Under the pieces are notes generated by a model. It had not been told where the DNA came from and did not search any database. It worked only from the letters and a program-made list of their open reading frames with translations. Below are positions 23,400 through 35,550 of a stretch of DNA of 64,000 nucleotides, piece after piece. The position numbers and the translations under genes were made by a program. This DNA comes from Cryptomeria japonica (lineage: Eukaryota > Streptophyta > Pinopsida > Cupressales > Cupressaceae), in the NCBI RefSeq assembly GCF_030272615.1, contig NC_081413.1:553747136-553811135 (forward strand), read 5' to 3'. Numbering within the stretch: the first letter of the stretch is position 1; the number at the start of each line of letters is the position of its first letter.

Positions 23400-24539
23400 A
23401 AACTTGAATTTACAACTTCTTGGAAACTTGCCATCTATAGACTTCTTCCCAAATAATTTCCTTTCACTTGAAACATTTGTTATGCCTTTTGAAAACTTTG
23501 ATTGATTGCTATCAACTTTCCCATGCAAAATTTTATACTTAAATGAATTCTTGATCATACCTGTAATTTTTTTGCCAACTGGATCCAAAGCTCCATCCAC
23601 AATCCATTTTCATACCTGTCATATATTCATTATTTGATTCTCTATTCCAACACCTCTTTTCACAATGATTTCTCAAACCACAAATACTGCACAGAAGTAG
23701 ATCCCAACATCTATCCTTTGTATGTCCTTTCCTATTACAATGTGAACACTGCATAGTCTTCATTTCTTGAATTGATTCACTTGAACCTATAGCGCATGTA
23801 CTCCTCTTTCCTTTACCTATAGAATATCCAAGACCTTCATATTTTGGCCTCCTTGGTTTCTCAATCATATTCTTCATACCTTGTTCATGCTTTCCTAGAC
23901 CTTTACCTTTCGTTTCATGATTTTCAGACCAAGATTCATTTCATTGCCATTACATTGTATAACATTATCATTTTCTTTTTCACAATCTTTATCACAAACT
24001 TCTTCAGCAAAAACACACTTATCAAATTACGAATTCAAATCTTTTGCATTCCATGAAACATTGCATACCAATGCCTTAGACATCAAACATTCATTCTCAT
24101 CTTTCAATGTTTTGATTTCCTTCAATTGTAAATTATTTTGTTCTTCCAAATCTTCATTCTTTTGTTTGACCTCATCAAACAACTTTAACTTTTCTTCTAA
24201 CTCTTTATTTTTCTCATCAAATTTAATTATTTCCTTCAAATGCAAAATATGATCTTCTTTCAACCAAGTTAACTTTTCCTCTAGCTCTTCAATTTTCTCT
24301 TTATAATCACTAATTTCATTTGAAAGTTTATATTTTTTTGCTTTTATCCATATTTTACTTTTCTTCACTTCTATTAATTCTTCTTCTAAATGATCTATCT
24401 CAAAAATTAAATTTGCATTTTCCTTCAACACTCTTTCACCTAATTTTCCCATTGAATCAAACAATTTCTCATAAGCTAAATACCAAAACAACAATTCAAC
24501 TTTAATAAATTCTCTTCCTTTTATTGCAAACCCTAACAA
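23400..24539 (-). pseudogene. gag: Element C gag-like coding region
   Basis: The first block (24539-24027, 170 codons) is a long coiled coil rich in Glu/Lys/Leu (LEEELIEVKKSK, then IEELEEKLTWLKED). After a stop and a frame change, the block at 23877-23539 holds a CCHC zinc knuckle CSHCNRKGHTKDRC and a second, weaker CSICGLRNHCEKRC. This is a nucleocapsid-like layout (coiled coil then knuckles) similar to the gag of elements A and B but shorter. It would bind RNA and assemble particles. Stops make it a pseudogene. Confidence 0.7.
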
Positions 24540-25652
24540 TTAATCAATTACCTATGTTTAAACAACACTTGAATGCTCCAAATCCCATATGCCTTGGACA
24601 ATCTCTGATTTGATAATATTCACAAATTGGGAACTAATAGATAATGATCTCTCTTCAAAGACACACCAAGTTCATTGACATTGGTAAATTCCTCTAACAA
24701 GAGTTATTCACTTCCTTACTAATATCAATTTAAATTAAAATTTACGTCTTCAAAATATAACATGTCTCCTATCTTCTTGTCTCGTTGGCTTTGCTTGATT
24801 GCTTATTTATGTCTGGACAACAATCCTTGTTCATGTAACAAAGATTAACAGCCACACATATGGTCTTCATCCCCAAACCACTCACTTCCATCTTGAATAA
24901 AAAATCTTACATAAGACAACTATAAATGATTTTTCAAATGCAATAATATTTCTAGCACTCACCTTGCAGATACCATTGTCTAATCAAATCTTTGACTTCT
25001 GGAGCTTCTTCTTTTATGACACCATCAATTCCTCCAACGATCTCTTCAAACTGTAAACACAATCTGTGATACTCCTTTAGCTGTGGTTCCCTTTGTTCCT
25101 TTATGGCATCTTCTTCAACAATTTACCCTTACGCTCTTTGGCTAAGAATCCTTCAATCTGTGATTTGATCACTTTGTTCTGGCAAGGCTTTCCAATTTAT
25201 ACGACAATCAAACTCTACAACAGGGTTTGTAATGACTTATACCTTGTCTGATGAATTCCCTTTTCAATTTACAACGATCTCTAACAACTGTGGCCTTACA
25301 ATGTGATTTATTTGCAATTTTTCTTTTGACCCGATGCCTCTTCAATGCTTTGTTGTGTGATTGGGCTATCTCTAGCCTCTATCAGCTCCTGGCAACAATA
25401 ACAATCTCATTTTTAAAATTGCTACGAACCTTAGATAGGCTTCTTCATTTGGTGTGATTTGCAATCATCAATTAGACTTATGGGATTCACTTTCATTCAA
25501 TCATCAGTATCTTCAATCATCAACGATCTTGATAATCTTTTGTCTTTTCTGCGGGCTCAATATTGGATGAACAACTTTGATATCTCCAACCAGAGATCAT
25601 GGGGAGACTTCAATGTTCTCGTTAAACCCTTAACCTTGCTCTGATACCACTT

Positions 25653-25969
25653 TGATAGGGGTGGATGGATTGGATCAATACAATATATTGAAACACAAAC
25701 ACATAGAAAGACACAAAAAATATAAACAAATAAATTCAATCAATTCTTCCATGTGCTAAGGCACATTTTTCATTTATAACTTGAATCCATTACATCCATC
25801 TCACTTGATGCTAAAACCATTACATTTTCCTCCTTAAATAGAGGTCTTTGGACAATTCTATAAACATCTTAGGCCTTTAGGCCAACCTTACAAAATATTA
25901 AATATTTTGCCCTTGTAGAAAATTTTGTTCAAATAATCATCAGGGTGAGAGAAATTACATATCTCAACA
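25653..25969 (-). repeat. Element C 5' LTR
   Basis: 317 bp, TGATAGGGG...TCTCAACA on the plus strand, followed by the target duplication TTTAT. The Met primer site lies three bases inside. Confidence 0.88.
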
Positions 25970-25999
25970 TTTATTTTTTGTGTTATATTTTCTCTATTT

Positions 26000-26640
26000 T
26001 TTGCTTGTCTCTGCTCTGCCTAGTAGAAGGTTTCCACAACACCTTTTAAACAAGTCTATTTTGTGAAAACCCCTGTGATTATTGCACTATGAGAAGACAT
26101 TTTTGTCAGGCATTCTTTTTTTAAAGTTTATATCTTCAGTGCAGAAAATGTGGGTTACCATTTTACAAATGCCATTTCCAAAATTTATAAAAAAATTCAA
26201 TGCATTTTAATGTAGATGCTACAATTATTACATTTCATTCTTTGAAACAACAATCTTTGAAGAATTTTATCAAATAATCCATGTACTTTTCTTATGTTCC
26301 TATGCGTTGCATGCATGTCTTCCCATGCAATACTAATTTTATCACTTTTCAAGACTAAGTGTGAGGAAAGTGTAGAGTTGGCTTTGCACCAGCCAATTAC
26401 ATCTGCTTGAAAGTTCCTAGAATCTGCTCAACAAACTCATCCTATGTGATCCTACAACTATGGCATAGCATGTGGATGCTGGTAGTCCTCTTCCAAATCC
26501 TTTTCAACAAATCATTTTAAGCATATTATGAAACTACTTTTCATTCAACACGAGCATGAAAATAATGGTGAGTGTTGTAGAAGACTCCAACTTTCCAATG
26601 CAGAAGTTTAGAATTTGAATGCTAGGAAAATAGGGCAACT
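26000..26640 (-). pseudogene. PPR pseudogene fragment right of element C
   Basis: Minus-strand phrases such as MHATHRNIRKVHGLFDKIL (near 26310-26250) resemble the MYAKCG...LFDKI stretch of PPR repeats. Strongly decayed. It fits as the continuation of the PPR region into which element C inserted. Confidence 0.4.
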
Positions 26641-27030
26641 AGCTCTAACTAGAGAGAATGACTGTAAAGAACATACAATGAATCCAGAATCTCTTCAAAG
26701 ATTGGCGTATTATCTAGAGTCATAAGGGGTGGAAGTCACAACATAGGGACTAAATAGAGAAAATAGGCACATACCAGAAATGAGACCAACACAATAAAAT
26801 GTTCAATCTAAAATATATACATGGTAGGGGATGCCTACCTCAAAGCCAAATTTTGATGGTCAAGAAAATCCATTGATAGTTTGAGGAAAATAGATGCCAT
26901 TGTGGAATATTGAAAGACAATTATGAAGCACATGTGAAATCAATTGTAAGCTTGCTCCTTGAAAATTAGTCCTGAAATTTTCTACATCTGTATCTTCCCT
27001 AGGTGAGGCGACATGTCCAAATAGCCATTC

Positions 27031-27889
27031 TGTTGGCAATTGACACTCATTGGATTCATATGTTGTCATTAATGACAACATGGCAACATAGCTACTTGGC
27101 AACAAGATTCATAAGGAAGCTTACACCAGCACCGACACTGGCACTGGCATCCAACACTTCAATGAAGCCGACATCAAGCTTGGACCCGAAGGAATTTTTA
27201 TTTGTAAAATCATTTTATTGTATAAAGCCAACATTGTATATCTTTTGTAATACATTGTAAGCTGAAATAAGGCTTATTGTTTGGAAGGGTATATAGGTCA
27301 GTCTGCTAGGTCATTTTGTATATGGTGACATAGGAGGATATAGTAGAATTGTATAATGCAAAGTATATGTATGTAGATCATTTGTATGCGAATGTTATAT
27401 CATGCAATGATCTGTAGATAGTTTGGAAAGCATTCTTGGAGGAGAAAAGATATCGGTAGAAGTGTTCAGGGTTTATGATTTGGTACAAAGCAGAACTATA
27501 ACTTGAACTCTTTTTGGCATAGCAGATGCATTTTGTGAGTGCATTATTACTATTTCATTTTAGAAGAAGCTTGTAGTTAATGAGACTCTTTTTGTGGTGA
27601 GCAGTGTGCCTTCCTGCATGTCAAGGCCCCCATTTTATGTAATATCCTTTCATATGACCAGTGAACTGATATTGTGGGTCACAAATCCCATCGTTGTTTT
27701 TCCTCTTTGAGGTTTTCCATGTATAAATTTTGTGTGTTATGGTTTTCATTTATGTGGATGGTTTATTTTCTTCAAGTTATATGTTTCTTCATTTACCGGT
27801 TTATATGTGTATGTTATAAAAGGGCAAAATCATATCTTACCAGCAAAACACTGATTCACCCCCCCTCTCAGTGTTCTTGGATCCCAACA
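27031..27889 (+). repeat. Element A 5' LTR (859 bp)
   Basis: TGTTGGCAATTGACACTC...GGATCCCAACA. The same start is repeated at 41676. Its last 50 bp match the corresponding end of element B LTRs (ACTGATTCACCCCCCCTC). Confidence 0.88.
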
Positions 27890-27890
27890 A

Positions 27891-27903
27891 TTGGCATCAA
27901 AGC
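27891..27903 (+). promoter_or_regulatory. Element A primer-binding site, Met-tRNA type (diverged)
   Basis: TTGGCATCAAAGC differs at two positions from the TTGGTATCAGAGC seen in elements B and C. Confidence 0.7.
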
Positions 27904-27969
27904 CTAGTTCCTTGGAAGAAGTTTAACAGCTTGAGGAAGATCCTGAAACCGGAATCATTGAACATTGCT

Positions 27970-28960
27970 ATGGAGAAACAACTTGAGATGGCTCTTGATG
28001 ATTATGATGTTGAAAGGATGAAGAATTTAAAATTGCAAGATGAATTGAATTTTGCTAATGAATTCATCCTTGTCCTGCAAGAAAGGTTATCATCAGCTCA
28101 AGCCAAGAGAAAGGAACTTTTGCAAAACCCAGATGATGAGGAGAAAAATGCACTTAAGGAACAATGTCAGAAACTAAGTCAAGAAAACACCTCATGAAGA
28201 ATGAAATGCAAGACCTGACTATGAGGTTATCAATAGATATTGAGGATAGAAAGAAGAAGGAAGATAATCTTGTTATAGCTTTGAAGAACATATTTGATGA
28301 ATGTGGTAGATTGATCATGAGAATAATCTGTTGAGAACTGATTTGGAACACTCCCAGAATAATGAACAAGAGATTGAAAGACAAATAACTACTCTGAGAG
28401 ATGATCTGACAATTGCAAGTGAGTATAAAGAAAAATTCAAGATTAGTGTTGCATAGTTGGATGACTTACTAAAAAGACGAAGGCAGAATGATGATTCTAG
28501 AGGACTTGGATTTGTATAAGGTGAAAGCTCTGGTACTGCAAATGAAGATCAGACAACTGGTATGCATAACTCACCAGACAAGACAAAACCAGTAAGGCAA
28601 TCTAATGCTTATAAATTCAATGGTAGATGCATTGTTTGTAATAAATTTGGGCATATGGCTAAAAAATGTAGAAATAGAGCAAATCAAAACTACAATTTTG
28701 TTCCCGGTCAATGAACAAATTGCAAGAAATATGGTCATAGATCAGAAGATTGCAGAATGAATGTCAAATGTCATACATGTGGAAAGTTTGGTCATTTGGC
28801 TAATCAATGTAGGTCAAGGAATGACACCAGATATGTTAAAGCAATTCAAAAGAACAATGTCACATGTTATGCATGCAACAAAATAGGTCATATTGCTAAG
28901 TACTGCAGAAGCAAGAATCAACCAATTAGTAATGATAAAGCAAATGAGAAAGGAAAGTAG
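27970..28960 (+). pseudogene. gag: Element A gag-like protein with four zinc knuckles
   Basis: The first ATG that matches the B copy is 27970 (MEKQLEMALDDYD). A coiled-coil region runs to about 28440, broken by stops and frameshifts (first stop near 28196). The knuckles lie at about 28629-28910: CIVCNKFGHMAKKC, a second that has lost its first Cys to a stop codon but keeps NCKKYGHRSEDC, CHTCGKFGHLANQC and CYACNKIGHIAKYC. The fourth is intact here but degenerate in B. Function: RNA binding and particle formation. The frame is also open upstream through the primer site. Confidence 0.8.
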
Positions 28961-29458
28961 AAGGTAGATGAAATTCAACAAGATCACACCAAGAGATGGG
29001 TTATAAAGTCTGAAGAACCAACTGGAGATGGATCTACACCGGTAACTACACCAATAGAACAGAGCATTCTTGCATCGGTAAAAAATTCCACCGGCAACTG
29101 AGGCATACGCCTTAGGTGTTGGCAAATCTATTGCAAATCTTGCATATTCCCCAAAAGAGATTTGGAGAGTTGTCGTAATCATTGATGAAGGTTTACTTGA
29201 CATAAGATTGTGAAACCAACATGCGGTAGGGTACATCGCGAAGCATTTATGACAATGAAGGATTAGTGTTTACTTGATGATAAAAGGAGAAAGTGAATTC
29301 ATTTTCACTCACCCAACATTTAACCAATCTAGAGCGAAGCAAAGGCAAATTTCAAGCGATTAAGAACGAGCAAAGGCATTCTGAAAGGATTTCCAACAAT
29401 CATCAGAGAAATAATCAAATCTTCACATCAGCGATCATTTTTCAAGTAGTTCTTCAAA

Positions 29459-31076
29459 ATGGCATCCCAATCATCTACTCCTAATTTCATTGAAAATCCC
29501 ACCATTGTTGAAATTAAGGATAGGCTGAGACCCGTTTTCAAGGAAGTTCCCTAGATAGCTAAGAAAGAAGACTTTGCAGGCACATTCTCTAGGGTTCCCG
29601 GTGGTGTGATGTATGTTAAAGATGTAAGGGCATATATTCACTGCACCTTAGAGGATCTAGGTACAAAAGAGATTAAGGGAATGTATCAATCTGTGATACT
29701 AGGAGACTCTGGAACAATCAAACCGGAATATAAGATCATCAAGGATCTAGGGTTAATCGATATTCTGTACATACCGAAATTCAAAGATGAGGTGATCAAA
29801 TATGTTCTGAGCAGGGTTCACAATGAGTTCATCTGGCTGGATAGGCCCCACATGATCACAAAGGAAGCAATTCAAGTAGTCACCGGCTTACCCAAAGTCA
29901 AACAAGAACCTGGCAAGAATATTTCCGCTACTATGGTTGAAAAGCTCACCGACACAATCCATGATGGAAGATCTATGAGGGTCAACACCATTAAGGACTT
30001 AGATGTGAAATTTGTTAGCATGATAATCGGCTGTAAGGTAACTCAATCTAGTCGATTGAACTCTGTTGGTAGTTCTGCCATCCATGCTGCATATCAAATG
30101 TTAACGAATAATGAGAAGTGAGTTAATGATAAATCTTGGAAAGATTAAGAGTGTTAAGAAAGGAACTTTTAGGTTTGGAAATCTAATTGTTTGTTTAATG
30201 CTTTAATTCATGAATGAGCTACCCGGTCTAGGGAAGAAGAATTGGGCTCATGACATATCTGTAGGTATACAAATCAAGGAAGAAATCACTGGTCTTGGTA
30301 CCGATAGGGATGAAAATCTTTGGGGCTATTTCAAAAAATTCAGAAAAACATGAGACAGAGGGAAAGAATATCAAAGCACATTGTGGAGAAGTACTCCACT
30401 GATATCTATTTTATGGTGAAAGCTGATGAAATTCTTATGGAGGCAGTAGAATCTAGGATTATATGGATCACTGAGCTTGGATATGAAGTGGATGATAGCA
30501 TTTTTGAACTCTATGCAAAAGTGCTACTTGAAGCTCCTTTGGATGATAAAACAAAACACTTTGGTACTGCTGAAGAAAAGGCTCTTGAAGTCAAAATTGG
30601 CTTTGACAAGAAAAGAAGAGAGAAGAAAATAGACAAGCTGTCTACATACATATAAGATGTAATTCATGAGATAGACACTCAACTGGGTTCTGGATCCAAA
30701 TCGGTAAAGGAACCGAAAATGGTTAGTGCTCATGAGGCAAAGAGGCCCGAAACTTTCATTTCTTCTATCACTTCTGACTCTGATCTAGAGGATAATGAAC
30801 CTCTAGCATTCAGAAGAGTACAAAGAAAGAAAGTTGACCAACCTTTGGTAGAGGAGAAAAAGGTGGAGCCAAGGAGGAAGCTTGTGAGAAAAGAAAAAAA
30901 ACCTACTGCACCCCTACCTCCGGCAAGGAAGCCTATTCAAAAGAGGAAACCAGTCACATCCACTCTGGTAAACCACAAGAAGAAGAAGAAGAATGATAAT
31001 GATACTAAATCTGGTAAGGATACAATGACCTATACTGAATTGATTGATGAAATAACCAAGGATGAAAGTTTGAAAA
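29459..31076 (+). pseudogene. Element A ORF2, 5' part (unknown protein)
   Basis: ATG 29459-29461 (MASQSSTPNFIENPT) matches the start of the B copy (MASSSTPEFIANPT). An in-frame TAG lies near 29552, a TGA at 30119-30121, and two compensating frameshifts fall between 30121 and 30320. The globular first domain includes IHCTLEDLGTKEIKGMYQ, VLSRVHNEFIWLDRPHMITK and RSMRVNTIKDLDVKF. A second block (30320-30655; WITELGYEVDDSIFELYAKV) is followed by a Lys-rich tail. After 31076 element D interrupts. I do not recognise the family with certainty; the first domain resembles uncharacterised retroelement-borne plant proteins. No catalytic motif of RT, RNase H, protease or integrase is present. Confidence 0.7.
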
Positions 31077-34000
31077 TGTAATGCCCCGCCAGGAAACTCC
31101 GAAGGGATTAAGCCATAACACAAGAATAGAGTGCAATAATTTTTTTAAAAAAAAGTTACACCACATAAGATACAACAAGATATCAAAGATTCAGATTACA
31201 TAGCGGAAGACATCAACTAACACCTAAAGAGTTTCCCAACGAGATTACTTAAATTTCACAATTCACTTAACTCACACAATTAATCCAATAAGCTGATTAT
31301 CTTAATAACGAGATAATTCTTAATCAGGATAACTTCTTTCAAAAGATGGAAATATAAACCACACGCAAAGATTCAACCATAAGATCTATTCATAATCTTC
31401 ATTCAAGCTTTTCATTTAAAATTACAAGCCATACATCTAATATCCTAACACACTAGAATTCCATCATAAACATAAGAGATCTTTTCAAGCATACTTAATT
31501 TCCTTAACAACAACTGAATATAATCCATAACTCTAAGTTACATTCTTTCATATTCCAACTTATTGCATTTAAAAGACGATTGCATACATGCATCTACGAT
31601 AAATCTCATCTAAACCACTTATGCATTCGATCAAAATGGCATTCAAGAAGGAACCGCATATAAACATTTAAAGTTAATTCAATTCATCCACTAATCCATT
31701 CTAACATAAGCTAATCATACATGATAAAGCTGAATAAAGGAAACATAAGAGAATACACCACATAACACCATAATGATCTCGGAGTTCACCCCTAAAGGGC
31801 TAAATCTCCGGGTCTGCTCAACTGCAAGACCCCTCTGATAATTAATAAAGTTAAAAATACAAGAGGCTACACCATTACAATCCGACTGTCAAGGCGAAAC
31901 ATATACAATATACACACGACCGCATTGGTCAATAATACATAAACGATCCCTGAAAAGAACAGGATCCAGCTGAACATAATCAAGCTAATACAAAGGTCCA
32001 GGAGAGCATCCATAAACTGAGCCATCACCACCCAAGGTCTAACATGAAACCAACACTCACAAGGGCAGAGACAAAAGGATGACCCACCAAGGTACTCCTA
32101 ACAGGACAAAATGACAACACACTAGCGAACGTAGGGACAAGTGTCATCACACAACCTGGTATGGTGACCATGGCAAGTCTTCATAGGTCCCGTCCCCATA
32201 CACTGGGTCACCTTGGCAACCTAATCCAAGCTTTCGGCCCATCCAAGCCTCATGTGGACCCACACTTCCTCTCGTGAAGACAAGGATGATGGTTTGCCAT
32301 TTCAGGCCTTCTCACAGCATGTCGGGTCTATTTTAGCACTCGTCCCATGTGTGAGGCACAATTATCTTACTTAGAGATTACATTCTAATCTACTGTTAGG
32401 TTATCACTTATTAGACTCACTTTCGACGGGTTACCCAGCAGCCACTTTGGGCGCGGCCCCCAATCGAAAGCCACTTTCCCATACGACACTAGACTATACT
32501 CAGACGAACTCAAAACCAAGGAATAGGCATGGTCAGACGAACGGAGTTCAAGAAGGAGAGGATGACCATCTGGTCAAACATGACTCAAAAGATGAACACT
32601 TACTAACGGTACTCTAACTAGAGACCTGACCAACTATGGTCAACCACAAATCATCATACGACTCACACATAGAGGATATGACCAAATACGACACTACCAC
32701 AAAACCACAGTCAACTCAGAACCGAGGACTGAAACAGGTACCCCAAGTCAAGCCATACGACAGGGTCCTAACAAACAAAGCATGACTTGCCATTACATAA
32801 GCAAAAGCGAATACATAAATTAAACTCGCATAGGAATATTCAACAGATACAATCTTTCCGAATTGATCTAATCATTAAAAGTTGATCAAGTTTTCTACCA
32901 GATCTATATCAAATTACAGTTATCTACCTCATCTAGGAATAGGTTGTTCTTGGTTTTCTAACTCTCTAAGGTTCAAAGCATCGAACAGACATATAAAGCC
33001 ATAATGAGTTTTTAAACCAAATTCATATTAATAAAATTCAGACAACCATTAATCAATTAAATAAGATATTTAATCTCCAATCAAAACGTCGTTGACATAC
33101 TGGTTCAAAACCGACCTCTACAGTTTCATATTCATTTTTATTATTATTTTTTTTTCAAGCCAGATGCACTATACGGATCACGGAAATATAAATATAAAAA
33201 GAGAATCTACTGAAGATAATCATTTCCAAAAGCACATTGTTTAAATTCAAATATCCAACGATAAATATTTCACTTACTTCTCAATTACTCAAATGATATG
33301 TTCTGGAATAATATTTAACATCATCAATTAGTAATTATGTCATATTTCAACAGTTTTCCAATAACATAAAATTCTATTTTGTTTTAACAATACTTCCTCC
33401 ATTAGCCAAATACTCTAATCAGCTAGAAGGTAAGATATAAATTTATTAATCCAAGATTGGTCCAAAATATGACCAATTATTATTCGATGACGAAATTATC
33501 AATTTTAGAACTTAATTAGAAAAAGTGCATAAGTCATAAAATGAAATTGAATAATAATTAACTTATAAATTCCATTATAAAATTAATTAATATCCAAGTA
33601 ACATTAATCATGATGATGCAACCTTAATCATAATTACAATTCTGATTACAACTTAACATTAAAATAACTTACATTAAAATAATATTAAATATTATATGCA
33701 TTTTTTTTTGATACTAAAAAAAATACATAAAAAAAAACATCTTAAAAACTAATTTAAAAAAAAAAAAACATTTTAAAAAGGGCGAAGGTGGGGCCCACCT
33801 CCCAACGGGGACGACTGGGCGCCCAAACCCTAGCCGAGGGCAATTCCCGTGCGGGCGGCGCCACTGCGGTGCCCGCAGGTTCCGCGGCGCCCTGCGGCCA
33901 CCGCAGTGTGCCGCGACCACATGCGGACTGCGAGCAAGAGGAAGGGGGACGAGAGGGGGAGGGGAGGAGGAGCGGGTGGAGCTCCGCTCCCCGCCCTCCA

Positions 34001-35535
34001 ACCCCAAACCAAGGGTTTCGTTAAGAATAAACAACGCACAAATCGGTATAAAAATAAATGTTTTCTTTTTCTTTTTAAACACAGTTCGTTTCTTTTCCAT
34101 AAAAACGGAATAACAAAAGAAAACTTTCGAAGTTTAATATTTCGATTTAATCATGCAAGAGATCCATTTTCTATAATGAAATCTGGGTTTTTTGATCACT
34201 TCTTTTCTACACAGCAAAACCCCATTAAAAAAAATAAAGGAAACACAGCCTCATAAGAGACTTATAATACAATCTTTTCCAATCTCAAGCCATTTTCAAC
34301 AAGACCCATATTGAGCCAACAGGAGCCATTTAACACAATGATACAACCATATAATCTTCTTGAAGAACACAAGCTAAAAGCATGGATCTAAACCCACAAA
34401 TCCAAATTTAAATTTGATAACAATTAAAAGATTGGAATTTGACAACAATCAATTTCATTCACCCCACATACCATTTCCATAACAACAAGGAAGAATAGTT
34501 AAGGTAAATCCTACCTTCATACGCATTCCTGGAATAGCTGAAGGAGAGCCCAATCCTGCCAGATCTAGAAGCACTTCCTCCTCCAAAACCCCCAATTTCA
34601 TCCCAAAAATATTTTCCAACCAAAAATTTTCCAAAAATATCCATCCTCCAAAATTTCCCCAAATTTTAGGTTATATGGAAGAGTTGACCAAAAATTCCAT
34701 TTTTTTGGAATTAAAATTTTTATTTAAAATAATTCTCCAAATTAATTCTTTTCTATCTATATCAACAATTTAAACTGTTTTTCAATTTCCAAATTGATTT
34801 CCTCATTTAATTAAATTTAACCTTTCTAATTTAAAAAGGCCAACAGAATACAATTAAATCTATAGCCATTTAAATACAAAACTTTCTTTTCAACAACATA
34901 TCCAAAATGCATTTAATATTCAAAATCAGTCATTTAATCGAACTTACTCCCAATTTAAAATGAGCAATCCAATATCAACGAAAATCGCATAACGAAATCC
35001 CGATTAATTTAGTCCATTAAACTCTAATGCACAAATACATATTTAATCAAAATAATTACTATGGACTAATTAATCAATTTAACCATTCACACCATGCACA
35101 CAAATCGAGAAGGTCAACCAAACAGATGACTCACAAATCCAAACAAAGAAAGGAACACTGACGACGACTGACGATGCTCACTTGAGCACGACTATGGTCA
35201 ACTAGGGTCTTACGACCACCTAATCCAACTCTAAGGATAAAAGAGGTACACTCAAACCTGCAATTCCAGGTGAAGACGAACCTCGCACTCAAGCGACATT
35301 GTACCTGAAATTTCCTGCAACCAAAGCCATACATGTATACATATAGAAACTTAATGAAAGCGTTAGCCCGATATTAATACCACGAAATAGGAACACCGAA
35401 TAACTTGCATACAACTAGTGTGAAAACCACATCAACAGCTATGCGTTAAATCAACATCGGACTATAACATTATATTAAGATAAACTAACCAAGATTAAAC
35501 CAAGATTAGAGATTGATTAGGGTAGGGGTACTACA
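31077..35535 (-). repeat. Element D 3' LTR, 4.46 kb
   Basis: On the minus strand it starts TGTAGTACCCC right after the purine tract and ends GGGGCATTACA, giving TG...CA termini. It contains the GC-rich island 33780-34022 inside very AT-rich sequence. The terminal 694 bp (31077-31770) recur at 39239-39932. Confidence 0.75.
33780..34022. other. GC-rich island inside element D LTR
   Basis: About 240 bp of strongly GC- and CpG-rich sequence (GGGCGGCGCC, TCCGCGGCGCCC) within flanks that are mostly A and T. ORFs across it on both strands are composition artefacts. A comparable island occurs in element F at 62030-62330. Confidence 0.6.
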
Positions 35536-35550
35536 TTCTCCCCCCCTAGG
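35536..35550 (-). promoter_or_regulatory. Element D polypurine tract
   Basis: Minus strand CCTAGGGGGGGAGAA directly before the LTR start TGTAGTACC. This tract defines the outer end of the long LTR. Confidence 0.75.

Larger units (their letters stand above)
22941..25969 (-). mobile_element. Element C: gag-only copia-like LTR element
   Basis: LTRs at 22941-23226 and 25653-25969 flank the element, with a perfect 5-bp target duplication TTTAT (22936-22940 and 25970-25974). On the minus strand the initiator-Met primer site TGGTATCAGAGC (25649-25638) follows the 5' LTR, and a purine tract ending in seven G (23240-23227) precedes the 3' LTR. The only coding content is a gag-like protein; RT, RNase H and integrase are absent, so it depended on another element for movement. 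Confidence 0.9.

Noticed and set aside
33714..34256. ORFs of 78-135 codons over the GC island of element D
   Set aside because: Open in several frames on both strands because of base composition; no domain.
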